Program-made: the position numbers and the translations under genes | The notes under the pieces: model-generated | What the model was told of the DNA's origin: nothing | The model's database searches: none | Seen by the model: only the letters and a program-made list of their open reading frames with translations | Part shown: in pieces, positions 1 through 9,770 of the stretch | Layout: each line of letters begins with the position of its first letter | Position numbering within the stretch: position 1 is the stretch's first letter | Source of the DNA: Deltaproteobacteria bacterium | GTDB lineage: Bacteria; Myxococcota; Kuafuiibacteriia; Kuafuiibacteriales; Kuafuiibacteriaceae | Assembly (NCBI GenBank): GCA_016713425.1 | Contig: JADJPE010000005.1 | Coordinates: 3,224,001-3,288,000, forward strand | Length of the DNA: 64,000 bases | Reading direction: 5' to 3'

Positions 1-2985
1 TTGGTCGACCGACGATCGACGTCTCACGTACACCGTGCGTCCGGCGGCGACGGCGTCTGGCGAGTATCGACAGACCTCGTTCTTCTCACCGCTTGGTGTC
101 CCGACGCGCCTCGAAGATTCGACAGGCGAGGTGCTAAGCTGGACGGCCTTCGATGCCCTGGGGCGTCCCAGTGAGCGTGGCGATCGATCGAGCACGCAGT
201 TCTTTGAGTACAACGCATTTGGCGAGATCGTCGGCATCGATCGCATGGATGGGGATGGGCAACGCGAGCCGTATCTCTTCATCGAGCGCACCGGCACGGG
301 TGCTGAACGAGCGTTGACAGACGGCCTCGGGCATACTTGGCAGTACGCGTACGACGCCGCGCATCGGCTCACCTCGGTTACGCACCCCGACGGCTCGAGC
401 GAGTCGCGCAGCTACTTCGTGGGTTCGGACGACGTGCGGTACGCCACCGATCGAACCGGCAACACGACGACCTTCGAGTACGATGCGTGGGGCAACGTTC
501 GGAGAAGGCAAGGCACGGCCGTGGCTGTGACGCTGGGCGCGCGTCCGGACGCACGCCGTCGCCGGGACCGCGAGGTCCGCTACGTTTATGATACACTCGG
601 TCTTCGCGAAGCCACGGCGCTCAATGATCCGGCGGATCCACTCGACGACGTTCGTCAGACCTTCGTTCGCGATTCGCTCGGTCGGACCGTCTCGGAGTCC
701 GATGCACGGTTTGCCGATACGTTGAATCTCGAGCGCGACGCGATGGGTCGGCCCACGCGCATCAACTTCGGAAACGAAGCGTGGTCTCGCGACTACGACG
801 CGTGGGGACGACTCATGCAGGCGACCGCGCGAGCCCGTCGCGGCGGCAGTACGAGCGGCAGCCGTCCCAGTCAGGGCGGCCAAAGCGGCCAGACGACGAA
901 CGTCGCCCGCTTCGAGTACGCGGGCCTTGGGCAGCCGTCGACTGTACGCTTCGGAAACGGCGCGATCGAGATGCGGACCTTTGACGAAGAAGGACGACGA
1001 CTCACCGGAACGTTGATGCCGTCGAGCGTTTCCGGGGCGCAGCCCATCTACCAGCATGCACTCTACTACGGGACCGACGGGCATCTTGTGCGCTTCGATC
1101 AGCACATCGCGGGTCGAACACCATTCTCGCAGCTCTTCACGTCCGACGCGCTCGGCCGGCTCGAGGGCGCAGCGGCTACGTCACCGGTATGCCGGCGATG
1201 GTTTCGGGTGAGATTTCGTCAGAGACACTTCGGTCGTACCATTCCGACCCTCGTGCTCAGCCGGTACCTCTGCCGTCGGCAGGCAATGCAGGTGCAGGCT
1301 CGGGCTCGGGCTCGGGTTCGGGTTCGAACTCAGGTTCCAACTCAGGATCGGGCTCGGGTTCAAGCTTGGGTTCAGGCGGAGGTGCGCCGTCAACGTGGGT
1401 CCCGGAATCGTCGAGGTTCACCTACGACGCGGCGGACAATCTCCGGACGCTCGAGACACCGGACGGCGTGATGTCGCCCTCGATTGGGCTGGATAATCGC
1501 TACACTTCCTTTGGCTACGTTCGGTCAGACGACGTGGGCGGAGACGATCTCGCGAGCGATGCAGACGGGCGCCTCACGCATCTTGGCGTGAATACGTTTT
1601 CCTACGACGCCTTCGGAGACATGGTCGAGCGCACGGATGATCGCGACGGATCGTCGTGGCGCTTTCTATACGACGCCTTCGGTCAGCTCGCGGGCGGTGT
1701 TGATTCGAACGGGCATGTATTTGCGCTTCGGCGCGCGGACGGCTGGATCGTCGAGCATCGCGACCTTGGAACGGGTGTGTCGACGGTCTATGTCCCAGGC
1801 CCTGAGCCCAACACGGCGCCGCTTGCCGTCGCGAGCGGCAACGGTGGTCTCGTCTACAACCACGCGCCGTGGGGCGAACGCGTGATGTTGATGACCGACG
1901 ATCGGGGGCGCATCGCCGCGTCCTACGCATGGTCCGCCTACGGCGAGCCATCCAGCACTTCATCTTCGTTCTCGTCCTCGATCTCGTCTTCGCCTTTCGA
2001 AAGTGGTGCCGACGCGCTTCTGTTGCTCGGAGGCCAGCCATACTTTGGAGACATCGGCCTTCACCGCTTTGGTCACCGGTGGTACTCTCCGGGCCTTGGC
2101 CGCTTTCTGTCGCAGGACCCGCTCGGCTTCGTCGATGGGGCGAATCGGTATCTCTACGCGGGCGGTCAGCCGATCGACTTCTATGACCCTCTCGGCCTCG
2201 AACGCCGACGCGCACAACGCGAACGCAGTCGAGCCTTCATGTGGGCGCTTCGCGGTGACCAAGGACTTCGCGACTGGGAGACGTCTCGCGCGTGGGGTCG
2301 CGAGCTCATGCAGCGACACGAAGGCGACGCCGCGTACTACCGTGTCCACGGCCACTACCCGGGACTCCACCCGAAGGCTTCGATTCAGATCATGAATACG
2401 ATGATCCTGTTGCCGTTCGCGATGGCCGCCGCGACCGCTGCGCCCCTTCAGTTCGTCGTTGGGCTCGGCCTCGCCGAGGCTACAAACCGAGGCACCGGCG
2501 TTGTGCTCGACTACGCGGGCGTCGAGAACGAGGTCGCCCGCGCCTTGATCCAAGACGCAGCCTCCGTCGCTGCCGGCTCAGTCGTCTTTGGCAGCCTCGG
2601 AAGAATGGGCCGCACCGCGGCCACCTCAGCAGAGGTCGCGGGCCCCGCTGCTTCGGCCGAGGCCGCCGCACCAGCCGCAAGGGGGGCGGACGACGCGGTA
2701 ACCGGTTTCCGGGCGGTATCGCGAGCAGAAGCTGACGACATCGCGAGGCATGGTTTCCGACCAGACCCATCGGGCCGATCCATGGAGAGCAAGTGGTTCT
2801 CCGAGTCGCGCGAGGGCGCTGACTGGTTCCGAAACAACATGTCTGGGCTCGATGATGTCGTCGAAGCCCGTGTGCCGAGGTCCGTGTACGACCGCAGCTA
2901 CCGGCACCCGAATATCGACGGTACGGGGCCGGGATTCTGCGTTGAGTGTAGCGACCTTCCATTGATCACTCCGGTGCCGAAGTGA
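1..2985 (+). pseudogene. RHS/YD-repeat polymorphic toxin, copy 1 (5' end outside window, one frameshift)
   Basis: The reading frame enters from the left edge and is full of YD-type repeats (for example FEYDAWGN, YDAFGQL), followed by the conserved RHS core end (DPLGFVDGANRYLYAG then DPLGL near 2130-2195). A Gly/Ser-rich run lies at about 1297-1381. At 1171 the sequence lacks one A that is present in copy 2 (near 7839), so the frame moves and the protein is read in two pieces (to about 1170, then from about 1172 to 2985). This could be a true mutation or a sequencing error. After the core comes a variable tip of about 260 residues: an Ala-rich hydrophobic stretch, then a C-terminal domain with SKWFSESREGADWF and HPNIDGTGPGF, which I read as the toxin. 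RHS proteins deliver such tips to rival cells. The next gene overlaps the stop codon. Confidence 0.85.
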
Positions 2986-3317
2986 GTTCCAAGATGAGCA
3001 CTGAACTCCACATCGACTACCTCTGGGTTCCCCATGCTCTGGGTGGGCATCGTGCCGAGCCGTATGCTGGGATGAGGTCAACGATTCGGTGGCAACGCTA
3101 CCTGCAGGAGCACCTTGAGCGTGCTCGGGATGTGGAATGCACGAGGATCAGTTTCGACCCTGGGAGTCTGCGAGGCTCAGCGACGGTCCGCCTGATCTCG
3201 GATGCCCCGGTACCTCCACAATGGCTTCAGGAGGGCAATCTCATCGAGCTTCTGGACGGCTACAAGGTCATCGCGGTTGGGCGCATAGTCTCGACCGGTC
3301 CGCGTGCTGCGAGGTAG
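2982..3317 (+). CDS. Candidate immunity protein for RHS copy 1 toxin
   Basis: An 111-residue protein whose GTG start (2982) overlaps the TGA stop of the RHS toxin (2983-2985), the usual arrangement of a toxin and its immunity gene. An ATG twelve bases downstream (MSTELHIDY) is an alternative start. It has no signal peptide or membrane segment and should be cytosolic. The C-terminal half, with a run like GNLIELLDGYKVIAVGRI, resembles the small beta-barrel seen in EF-Tu domain II-like proteins; this is a visual impression only. The immunity role is inferred from position, size and coupling, not from a recognised family. Confidence 0.6.
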   Translation: MSSKMSTELHIDYLWVPHALGGHRAEPYAGMRSTIRWQRYLQEHLERARDVECTRISFDPGSLRGSATVRLISDAPVPPQWLQEGNLIELLDGYKVIAVGRIVSTGPRAAR

Positions 3318-3375
3318 ACGCCCAGGTGCTTCCTTCGCTTGCGTTCCACGGCAGAGCACGCCCTCATGCCCAACG

Positions 3376-4038
3376 ATGGCGAACTACGCCGACGGGGCAC
3401 GCACTCCACGGACCTTGACCGAACGCGAGCAGAGAGCCCTGCTCAAGGTCACCGGCGAGCACCGAGCTGGTTTCAGAGACCACGTGCTGTACGCGGTGGC
3501 GCTCGGCACGGGCCTGCGGGAGCACGAGCTCATCGCGCTGTCGGTCGGGGATGTGTTCCGCGACGGCAGGCCCAGACGCAGGCTGCTGCTGAGCGTGTTC
3601 AAGGGCGCCGGCAAAGCCGGCGGCACGCAGGAGGTCCTCATGAGCGAGTCCCTGCGCGGCAAGCTGCGCCGATTCCACCAGTGGAAGGCCCGTGAGCGCG
3701 AATGCCTCGACGATGACGCCCCGCTCTTCGTGAGCCGGCTGGGCCGTCGCCTGTCGCTCAGGCAGGTTCGCCACGGCTTCATCGTCTGGCAGGACCGGGC
3801 CGGCTTCGAGCGGCGCGTGACCTTTCACATGTTGAGGCACTCGGCGGTGACCAATCTCTATGCGCTCACGAATGACATCCGGCTCACACAGCGCTTCGCC
3901 CGGCATTGCAGCCTGGTCACGACCATGGTCTACAGGCACCCGAGCGAGGATGACCTGGTCAAGGCGTCGAGGGGCTGCGGTGTTGAGCGGCGTCTCGGAC
4001 CTACTTGCCAGTCGCGGTGTCCACCTTCGTCGCGATGA
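3376..4038 (+). CDS. Tyrosine recombinase / phage-type integrase (short)
   Basis: This 220-residue protein has the catalytic residues of tyrosine recombinases in order: Arg in GTGLREHEL, Lys in VFKGAGKAGG, His-x-x-Arg in FHMLRHSA, a second His in ARHCS, and the nucleophile Tyr in TMVYRHPS. The N-terminal SAM-like DNA-binding domain is short, so it resembles compact integrases of integrative elements rather than XerC/D. ATG 3376 (MANYADGART) was chosen because the longer frame from 3304 begins inside low-quality coding sequence. It is the first gene of a block inserted between two RHS copies, and it probably moved that block (phage-like DUF2924 remnant and AbiE pair). No flanking direct repeats were found by eye. 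Confidence 0.8.
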   Translation: MANYADGARTPRTLTEREQRALLKVTGEHRAGFRDHVLYAVALGTGLREHELIALSVGDVFRDGRPRRRLLLSVFKGAGKAGGTQEVLMSESLRGKLRRFHQWKARERECLDDDAPLFVSRLGRRLSLRQVRHGFIVWQDRAGFERRVTFHMLRHSAVTNLYALTNDIRLTQRFARHCSLVTTMVYRHPSEDDLVKASRGCGVERRLGPTCQSRCPPSSR

Positions 4039-4485
4039 TGGCGATGGTCACCGTGAACATGTGACCGCTGACCACCGTGCACACGCCGGGTGCTCCGCTG
4101 TCGCAGTCGGGGCCGGGTACCGATGGGCAGTCGATGTCAGCTTTCGAAGGGTGCACCGGCCCCCCACCCCTAGACAGGCTCGGTGGTGAACACGTCGCTG
4201 ATGTCGTCGAGGCCATGAACCACCCGAAGCCCTCGCCCAGACTGCGAAAACCGGCGGTTGACCGTCCCGGTCTGCCGAGTCTCGAAGGGCCACACAGCCC
4301 GGACAACTGGCGAATGGCTTGGTGCTGAACCGCCGGGTTCAGGCAGAGGAGGCGGTGTGGGCATCGCCGATGTCGGGGCCTTCGAAGTGTGCAGACCCGG
4401 TCTGCACAATCAGCTTGAACTGTCGCGGCAGCCGCGCCTGCATGTCCTCGACGCCGAGCGACTTTTCCGGCGGACGGAGGACCAC
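4039..4485. other. Non-coding stretch downstream of the integrase
   Basis: No gene with convincing composition is visible on either strand. A minus-strand frame ending at 4001 has a short Cys-containing tail, but nothing upstream supports it. The stretch contains the perfect palindrome at 4388-4408. Confidence 0.4.
4388..4408. promoter_or_regulatory. 21-bp perfect palindrome (operator or recombination-site candidate)
   Basis: Two 10-base arms, TGTGCAGACC and its exact reverse complement, flank a single central C. It lies 78 bases upstream of the DUF2924-like start and about 350 bases downstream of the integrase. A perfect arm of this length is unlikely by chance, and the short centre favours a dimeric protein site over an RNA hairpin. 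Confidence 0.5.
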
Positions 4486-4975
4486 ATGCCCAGCGACATC
4501 CAGGACCAGATGCCCCAGCTCGAGGTGCTTCGCCTGCCCGACCTACAGGCCTGCTTCGCCGAGATCTTCGGCGAGCCCACGCCCACCCCGAACAAGGCGT
4601 ACTTGTTGCGACGGATAGCCGAGGCCCTTGAAACGAAGCAGGCGGGCGGCGGCGAGGCTGCTGAACGACGCTGACGAGAACACGGCCGGCGACAACATCA
4701 CCAACGACACCGAGGCGGATGACAACGGCCAGCCCACGACCACGACGGACCCCGCCGACGTCAAGCTGACCAAGCTCACCATCGCTGAGCTCCAGGAGCG
4801 CTGCCGGCAGACGCTGCTGCACGAGACTCGCTCGACGTCGGCGGCCTACCTCCAATGGAAAATCCGCCAGGCCGAGAAGGGCCGCGTCCGCATCGGGCCC
4901 GTGCAACGGCGGACCGCTGAGGGCGAGTTCAAGGTGCTGCCCCTGCGCATGAGGCCGAGACCACACAAAACATGA
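4486..4975 (+). pseudogene. DUF2924-like phage-associated protein, split by a frameshift
   Basis: ATG 4486 is preceded by a strong GGAGG ribosome site. The first frame (62 residues, to 4674) has the DUF2924-like pattern: LPDLQACFAEIFGE, then YLLRRIAEAL. The downstream frame (entered about 4655, ending 4975) repeats a related pattern: LTIAELQERCRQTL, then SAAYLQWKIRQAEKG. Read together they would form one protein of about 160 residues with two related segments, so a one-base change near 4660 has probably broken it. DUF2924 proteins are small, uncharacterised and common in prophages and integrative elements, which fits the integrase next to it. Family assignment is by eye. Confidence 0.45.
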
Positions 4976-5013
4976 AGGGAGACGTAGTTTCAGTAGGTTG
5001 CCGTCATTCGACC

Positions 5014-5093
5014 TGCACAAAACTAAAGCCTGGCTTGAGAACCGTGCGGCCACAGCCTTGCACGAAACTAAAGCGTCGCTTACTGTTTGTGCA
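5014..5093. promoter_or_regulatory. Repeated operator-like sites upstream of the AbiE pair
   Basis: Two direct repeats, 5014-5036 and 5059-5081, share TGCAC[A/G]AAACTAAAGC followed by three variable bases and GCTT; each contains AAGC-N3-GCTT. Their starts are 45 bases apart. A third, inverted half-site (ACTGTTTGTGCA, 5082-5093) runs into the start codon of the antitoxin gene. AbiEi-type antitoxins are known to bind repeats upstream of their own operon, so these are likely autoregulatory sites. Confidence 0.6.
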
Positions 5094-5677
5094 TGGTTGG
5101 AGACACCTCCGAGACCCCCGAGTGGGACCGGCTGTACGAGGTCGCCGCGGCGCAAGAGGGGCTTTTCGCGACTCAGCAGGCGGCTGAGGCGGGGTACTCC
5201 CCCCAGCTGCTCGTCCATCACATCCGCGGCGGGCGGATGCTCCGAGTTCGGCGCGGCATTTACCGGCTGGTCCACTTCCCGGCCGGCGAGCACGAGGAAC
5301 TGGTGACGGTCTGGCTCTGGTCCGAGCAGGCGGGCGTGCTGTCGCACGAGACGGCCCTCGGACTGCACGGGCTGTCCGGCGCACTGCCGGCGCAGGTGCA
5401 TCTGACCCTGCCTGCTGCGTGGACGAAGCGACGCTTCCGCGTGCCCGAGGGGGTGGTACTTCATCACGCCGACATCGAGCCCAACGAGCGGACGTGGGCG
5501 GGCCCGGTTCCGATCACGTCGGTGTCGCGCACGCTGAACGACCTCGCGACAAGCGGGCTGTCGCCCGAGCTGCTGCGGCAGGCGGCACAGCAGGCCCTCC
5601 GACGCGGCCTGACCACACGGGGTGAGCTCGCTGACGTCGAGCACGCGCTCGCGCCCTTCGGAGGACTCGCCGCATGA
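5093..5677 (+). CDS. abiEi: AbiEi-type antitoxin (winged-helix regulator of a type IV toxin-antitoxin pair)
   Basis: A 194-residue cytosolic protein with an N-terminal winged-helix region (LYEVAAAQEGLFATQQAAEAG, then HHIRGGRMLRVRRGIYRL), typical of AbiEi antitoxins, and a C-terminal antitoxin domain (VLSHETALGLHGL, then SRTLNDLA). ATG 5093 is used; an in-frame TTG at 5087 is also possible. Its stop overlaps the next start (ATGA), so both genes are translationally coupled. The family represses its operon and counteracts the nucleotidyltransferase partner; the repeats just upstream fit that role. It is the only intact defence-type operon in the cargo block. Confidence 0.85.
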   Translation: MVGDTSETPEWDRLYEVAAAQEGLFATQQAAEAGYSPQLLVHHIRGGRMLRVRRGIYRLVHFPAGEHEELVTVWLWSEQAGVLSHETALGLHGLSGALPAQVHLTLPAAWTKRRFRVPEGVVLHHADIEPNERTWAGPVPITSVSRTLNDLATSGLSPELLRQAAQQALRRGLTTRGELADVEHALAPFGGLAA

Positions 5678-6573
5678 CGACGCGGACCTACGCCTCGCCG
5701 GCCGCGTTCAAGCAGGCCCTCGAGCAGCGGCTGCGGGCTACATCGGGCTCGGGGCCCGACCTGGCTCGAAGGCGCCAGCTTCTCGTCTTCGATCGATTCC
5801 TGGCCCGCATCGTTCACACGCTCGGCGACGCCGCGATGCTCAAGGGCGGCCTCGTGCTGGAGCTGCGGCTATCGAGGGCACGCACGACGAAGGACATCGA
5901 CCTGCGCTTCATGGGGTCGACCGGGCGCGTGCTCGAACGGCTGCAAGAAGCCGCCCGCGTGGACCTCGGCGACTTCCTCATGTTCGAGGTCGGCCCCGAC
6001 GACGACCATCCCGAGATCCAAAACGATGGCATGCAGTACGACGGCATGCGCTTTCGCGCCGAGTGCAAGCTAGCCGGCAAGCTCTACGGTCAGCGCTTCG
6101 GAGTGGACGTCGCCTTCGGCGATCCGATCTTCGGCGAGCCGGAGGTCGTCACCGCCGACAACGTGCTCGGGTTTGTTGGCATCGAGCCGCCCACGCTCCG
6201 GCTCTATCCGGTCGAAACGCACATCGCCGAAAAGCTGCACGCCTACACCATGCCGCGGCCACGGCCGAACTCGCGGGTGAAGGACCTTCCGGACCTCGCG
6301 CTGCTGGCAAGCATCGGCGCGCTCGAAGCGAGCCGGCTTGCCGAAGCTCTCGAGCAGACGTTCACGTTCCGCAAGACGCACGCGCTGCCGACTTCGCTGC
6401 CCGATCCGAATGCCGCGTGGGAGACGCCGTACGCGGCCATGGCCAAAGCGGACCAGCTCGCGTGGCCGACGCTCGCCGAGGTAACCGAGGCGGCCAAGGC
6501 GTTCCTCGATCCGATTCTCGCCGGCGAGCGAGACGCGCGATGGGAGCCGACGGCCTGGCGCTGGGTTCGATAG
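5674..6573 (+). CDS. abiEii: AbiEii-type nucleotidyltransferase toxin
   Basis: A 299-residue protein of the AbiEii/MenT nucleotidyltransferase family. It shows MLKGGLVLELRL followed by RTTKDIDLRF (about residues 57-80), the conserved GG...LR and R-T-K-DID signature in which the Asp residues bind metal. A later conserved block, PVETHIAEKLHAY, and the DLPDLALL helix also match. Characterised relatives transfer nucleotides to the 3' end of tRNA and arrest growth, and AbiE aborts phage infection. Length is normal and no key residue is missing. The gene ends only a few bases before RHS copy 2 homology resumes. Confidence 0.87.
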   Translation: MTTRTYASPAAFKQALEQRLRATSGSGPDLARRRQLLVFDRFLARIVHTLGDAAMLKGGLVLELRLSRARTTKDIDLRFMGSTGRVLERLQEAARVDLGDFLMFEVGPDDDHPEIQNDGMQYDGMRFRAECKLAGKLYGQRFGVDVAFGDPIFGEPEVVTADNVLGFVGIEPPTLRLYPVETHIAEKLHAYTMPRPRPNSRVKDLPDLALLASIGALEASRLAEALEQTFTFRKTHALPTSLPDPNAAWETPYAAMAKADQLAWPTLAEVTEAAKAFLDPILAGERDARWEPTAWRWVR

Positions 6574-6576
6574 CCA

Positions 6577-9229
6577 GTCCGCACCGCCACATCCACGCAC
6601 GCATCGTCGACGACGGGTCGAACGCTCGCCAAGACCTCGGCGAGGACGGCTGGCGCGTATGGCGCGCGTCGTACGAGAACGCGACGGGTCGGATGTCCGT
6701 GCGTGGCCCGGATGGAACGATCACGGAGCGAGAGACCGATGCGCGGGGACGACTTGCTTCCGTGGTGGAACGAAGCGCGGACGATGCGGTCACTGTTCGC
6801 CACGACTACGATTGGTCGGCCGACGACCGACGTCTTACGTACACCGTGAGTCCGGCGGCGACGGCGTCTGGCGAGTATCGACAGACCTCGTTCTTTTCGC
6901 CTCTCGGTGTCCCGACGCGCCTCGAAGATTCGACAGGCGAGGTCCTGAGTTGGATGACCGGCACGGGTGCTGAACGAGCGTTGACAGACGGCCTCGGGCA
7001 TACTTGGCAGTACGCGTACGACGCCGCGCATCGGCTCACCTCGGTTACGCACCCCGACGGCTCGAGCGAGTCGCGCAGCTACTTCGTGGGTTCGGACGAC
7101 GTGCGGTACGCCACCGATCGAACCGGCAACACGACGACCTTCGAGTACGATGCGTGGGGCAACGTTCGGAGAAGGCAAGGCACGGCCGTGGCTGTGACGC
7201 TGGGCGCGCGTCCGGACGCACGCCGTCGCCGGGACCGCGAGGTCCGCTACGTTTATGATACACTCGGTCTTCGCGAAGCCACGGCGCTCAATGATCCGGC
7301 GGATCCACTCGACGACGTTCGTCAGACCTTCGTTCGCGATTCGCTCGGTCGGACCGTCTCGGAGTCCGATGCACGGTTTGCCGATACGTTGAATCTCGAG
7401 CGCGACGCGATGGGTCGGCCCACGCGCATCAACTTCGGAAACGAAGCGTGGTCTCGCGACTACGACGCGTGGGGACGACTCATGCAGGCGACCGCGCGAG
7501 CCCGTCGCGGCGGCAGTACGAGCGGCAGCCGTCCCAGTCAGGGCGGCCAAAGCGGCCAGACGACGAACGTCGCCCGCTTCGAGTACGCGGGCCTTGGGCA
7601 GCCGTCGACTGTACGCTTCGGAAACGGCGCGATCGAGATGCGGACCTTTGACGAAGAAGGACGACGACTCACCGGAACGTTGATGCCGTCGAGCGTTTCC
7701 GGGGCGCAGCCCATCTACCAGCATGCACTCTACTACGGGACCGACGGGCATCTTGTGCGCTTCGATCAGCACATCGCGGGTCGAACACCATTCTCGCAGC
7801 TCTTCACGTCCGACGCGCTCGGCCGGCTCGAGGGCGCAAGCGGCCACGTCACCGGTATGCCGGCGATGGTTTCGGGTGAGATTTCGTCAGAGACACTTCG
7901 GTCGTACCATTCCGACCCTCGTGCTCAGCCGGTACCTCTGCCGTCGGCAGGCAATGCAGGTGCAGGCTCGGGCTCGGGCTCGGGTTCGGGTTCGAACTCA
8001 GGTTCCAACTCAGGATCGGGCTCGGGTTCAAGCTTGGGTTCAGGCGGAGGTGCGCCGTCAACGTGGGTCCCGGAATCGTCGAGGTTCACCTACGACGCGG
8101 CGGACAATCTCCGGACGTTCGAGACACCGGACGGCGTGATGTCGCCCTCGATTGGGCTGGATAATCGCTACACTTCCTTTGGCTACGTTCAGTCAGACGA
8201 CGTGGGCGGAGACGATCTCGCGAGCGATGCAGACGGGCGCCTCACGCATCTTGGCGTGAACACGTTTTCCTACGACGCCTTCGGAGACATGGTCGAGCGC
8301 ACGGATGATCGCGACGGATCGTCGTGGCGCTTTCTATACGACGCCTTCGGTCAGCTCGCGGGCGGTGTTGATTCGAACGGGCATGTATTTGCGCTTCGGC
8401 GCGCGGACGGCTGGATCGTCGAGCATCGCGACCTTGGAACGGGTGTGTCGACGGTCTATGTCCCAGGCCCTGAGCCCAACACGGCGCCGCTTGCCGTCGC
8501 GAGCGGCAACGGTGGTCTCGTCTACAACCACGCGCCGTGGGGCGAACGCGTGATGTTGATGACCGACGATCGGGGGCGCATCGCCGCGTCCTACGCATGG
8601 TCCGCCTACGGCGAGCCATCCAGCACTTCATCTTCGTTCTCGTCCTCGATCTCGTCTTCGCCTTTCGAAAGTGGTGCCGACGCGCTTCTGTTGCTCGGAG
8701 GCCAGCCATACTTTGGAGACATCGGCCTTCACCGCTTTGGTCACCGGTGGTACTCTCCGGGCCTTGGCCGCTTTCTGTCGCAGGACCCGCTCGGCTTCGT
8801 CGATGGGGCGAATCGGTATCTCTACGCGGGCGGTCAGCCGATCGACTTCTATGACCCTCTCGGCCTCGAACGCCGACGCGCACAACGCGAACGCAGTCGA
8901 GCCTTCATGTGGGCGCTTCGCGGTGACCAAGGACTTCGCGACTGGGAGACGTCTCGCGCGTGGGGTCGCGAGCTCATGCAGCGACACGAAGGCGACGCCG
9001 CGTACTACCGTGTCCACGGCCACTACCGGGACTCCACCCGAAGGCTTCGATTCAGATCATGAATACGATGATCCTGTTGCCGTTCGCGATGGCCGCCGCG
9101 ACCGCTGCGCCCCTTCAGTTCGTCGTTGGGCTCGGCCTCGCCGAGGCTACAAACCGAGGCACCGGCGTTGTGCTCGACTATGCGGGCGTCGAGAACGAAG
9201 TCGCCCGCGCCTATGCGGGACGGGGTTAA
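6577..9229 (+). pseudogene. RHS copy 2: silent cassette without start, with deletion and frameshift
   Basis: From about 6590 the frame encodes RHS sequence (WRASYENATGRMSVRGPDG and onward) and from 6811 it is nearly identical to copy 1. There is no start codon or ribosome site where the homology begins, so it looks like an unexpressed cassette. Relative to copy 1 it lacks 144 bp (48 codons, in frame) after about 6954. It has the A missing from copy 1 near 7839, so its core reads through. It lacks one C at about 9027, which ends the frame at 9062, while the original frame runs on to a stop at 9229. Homology to copy 1 stops at about 9211, just inside the tip, where a different tail begins. Confidence 0.85.
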
Positions 9230-9395
9230 TTTTGATCCCATCAAGGTGGACGGCGACAATATCGTGGACGGGATTCATCGCTACATTGCGTCGCAGATCG
9301 AAGGCGTTCCGTTGGACGTAGTTCAGTGGACCAAGGCACCGAGCGCCAAGCCGATTTCTTGGTCGGAGATGGTTGTTGATGCCGTCGACTATTGA
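9211..9395 (+). pseudogene. Orphan RHS toxin tip, ParB/sulfiredoxin-like fragment
   Basis: From the point where copy 2 stops matching copy 1, a new frame encodes about 60 residues (DGVNFDPIKVDGDNIVDGIH and onward, then RYIASQIEGVP and a Trp-rich end) and stops at 9395. The DG.HRY.A pattern followed by a GVP turn resembles ParB-like nuclease domains found as polymorphic toxin tips. It is not in frame with the copy 2 core, so a displaced tip that cannot be made as a fusion is the simplest reading. Family call is tentative. Confidence 0.4.
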
Positions 9396-9403
9396 GGTCA
9401 GTG

Positions 9404-9733
9404 ATGTTGAAGATCGAGTGCCGAACCGGCGAGAGCGTGGAAGTTGCTGGAGAGAGCCTTGCTGGTGCCGATTTGCGGAACTTGAACCTCCACCGGGCTT
9501 TGCTGGAGGAGAGGGTGCTCGATGAGGCTTGCCTCGACGGTGCGGAATTGCGGAACGCAGAGTGCTCTAGAGCATCTTTTCGTGGCGCATCGCTTCGTGG
9601 CGCGAATCTGGTGATGATTGAACTGCGGGAAGCGGATCTATCCGGTGCCTGTATGGAGGGAGTTCTTGCGACTTTGGAGAGACGATGTTCTCGGGCATCC
9701 GCAGTTCGGGATGGGACCCCACGTCAACGCTGA
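9404..9733 (+). CDS. Pentapeptide-repeat protein, possible immunity protein
   Basis: ATG 9404 follows a GAGG site at 9394-9397 (spacing six), better than the TTG at 9392. The 109-residue product contains consecutive A(D/N)LxX pentapeptides: LAGADLRNLNL, LDGAELRNAEC, SFRGASLRGANL, READLSGAC. These form a right-handed beta-helix in known members. The repeat pattern stops at about 9655; in the next frame CDFGETMFSG continues the pattern, so the 3' end may be frameshifted. It directly follows the orphan toxin tip, the usual position for an immunity gene. Its partner and function are inferred. Confidence 0.6.
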   Translation: MLKIECRTGESVEVAGESLAGADLRNLNLHRALLEERVLDEACLDGAELRNAECSRASFRGASLRGANLVMIELREADLSGACMEGVLATLERRCSRASAVRDGTPRQR

Positions 9734-9770
9734 AGTCGGTGGCATCGGCTTGCACCTTTTCTACTGAGAG

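Noticed and set aside
4001..5644. Open minus-strand frame of 547 codons across the AbiE region
   Set aside because: Arg/Pro-rich composition without domains, lying antisense to well-supported genes.
6243..7847. Open minus-strand frame of 534 codons in RHS copy 2
   Set aside because: Antisense to RHS sequence; the same shadow appears in copy 1.
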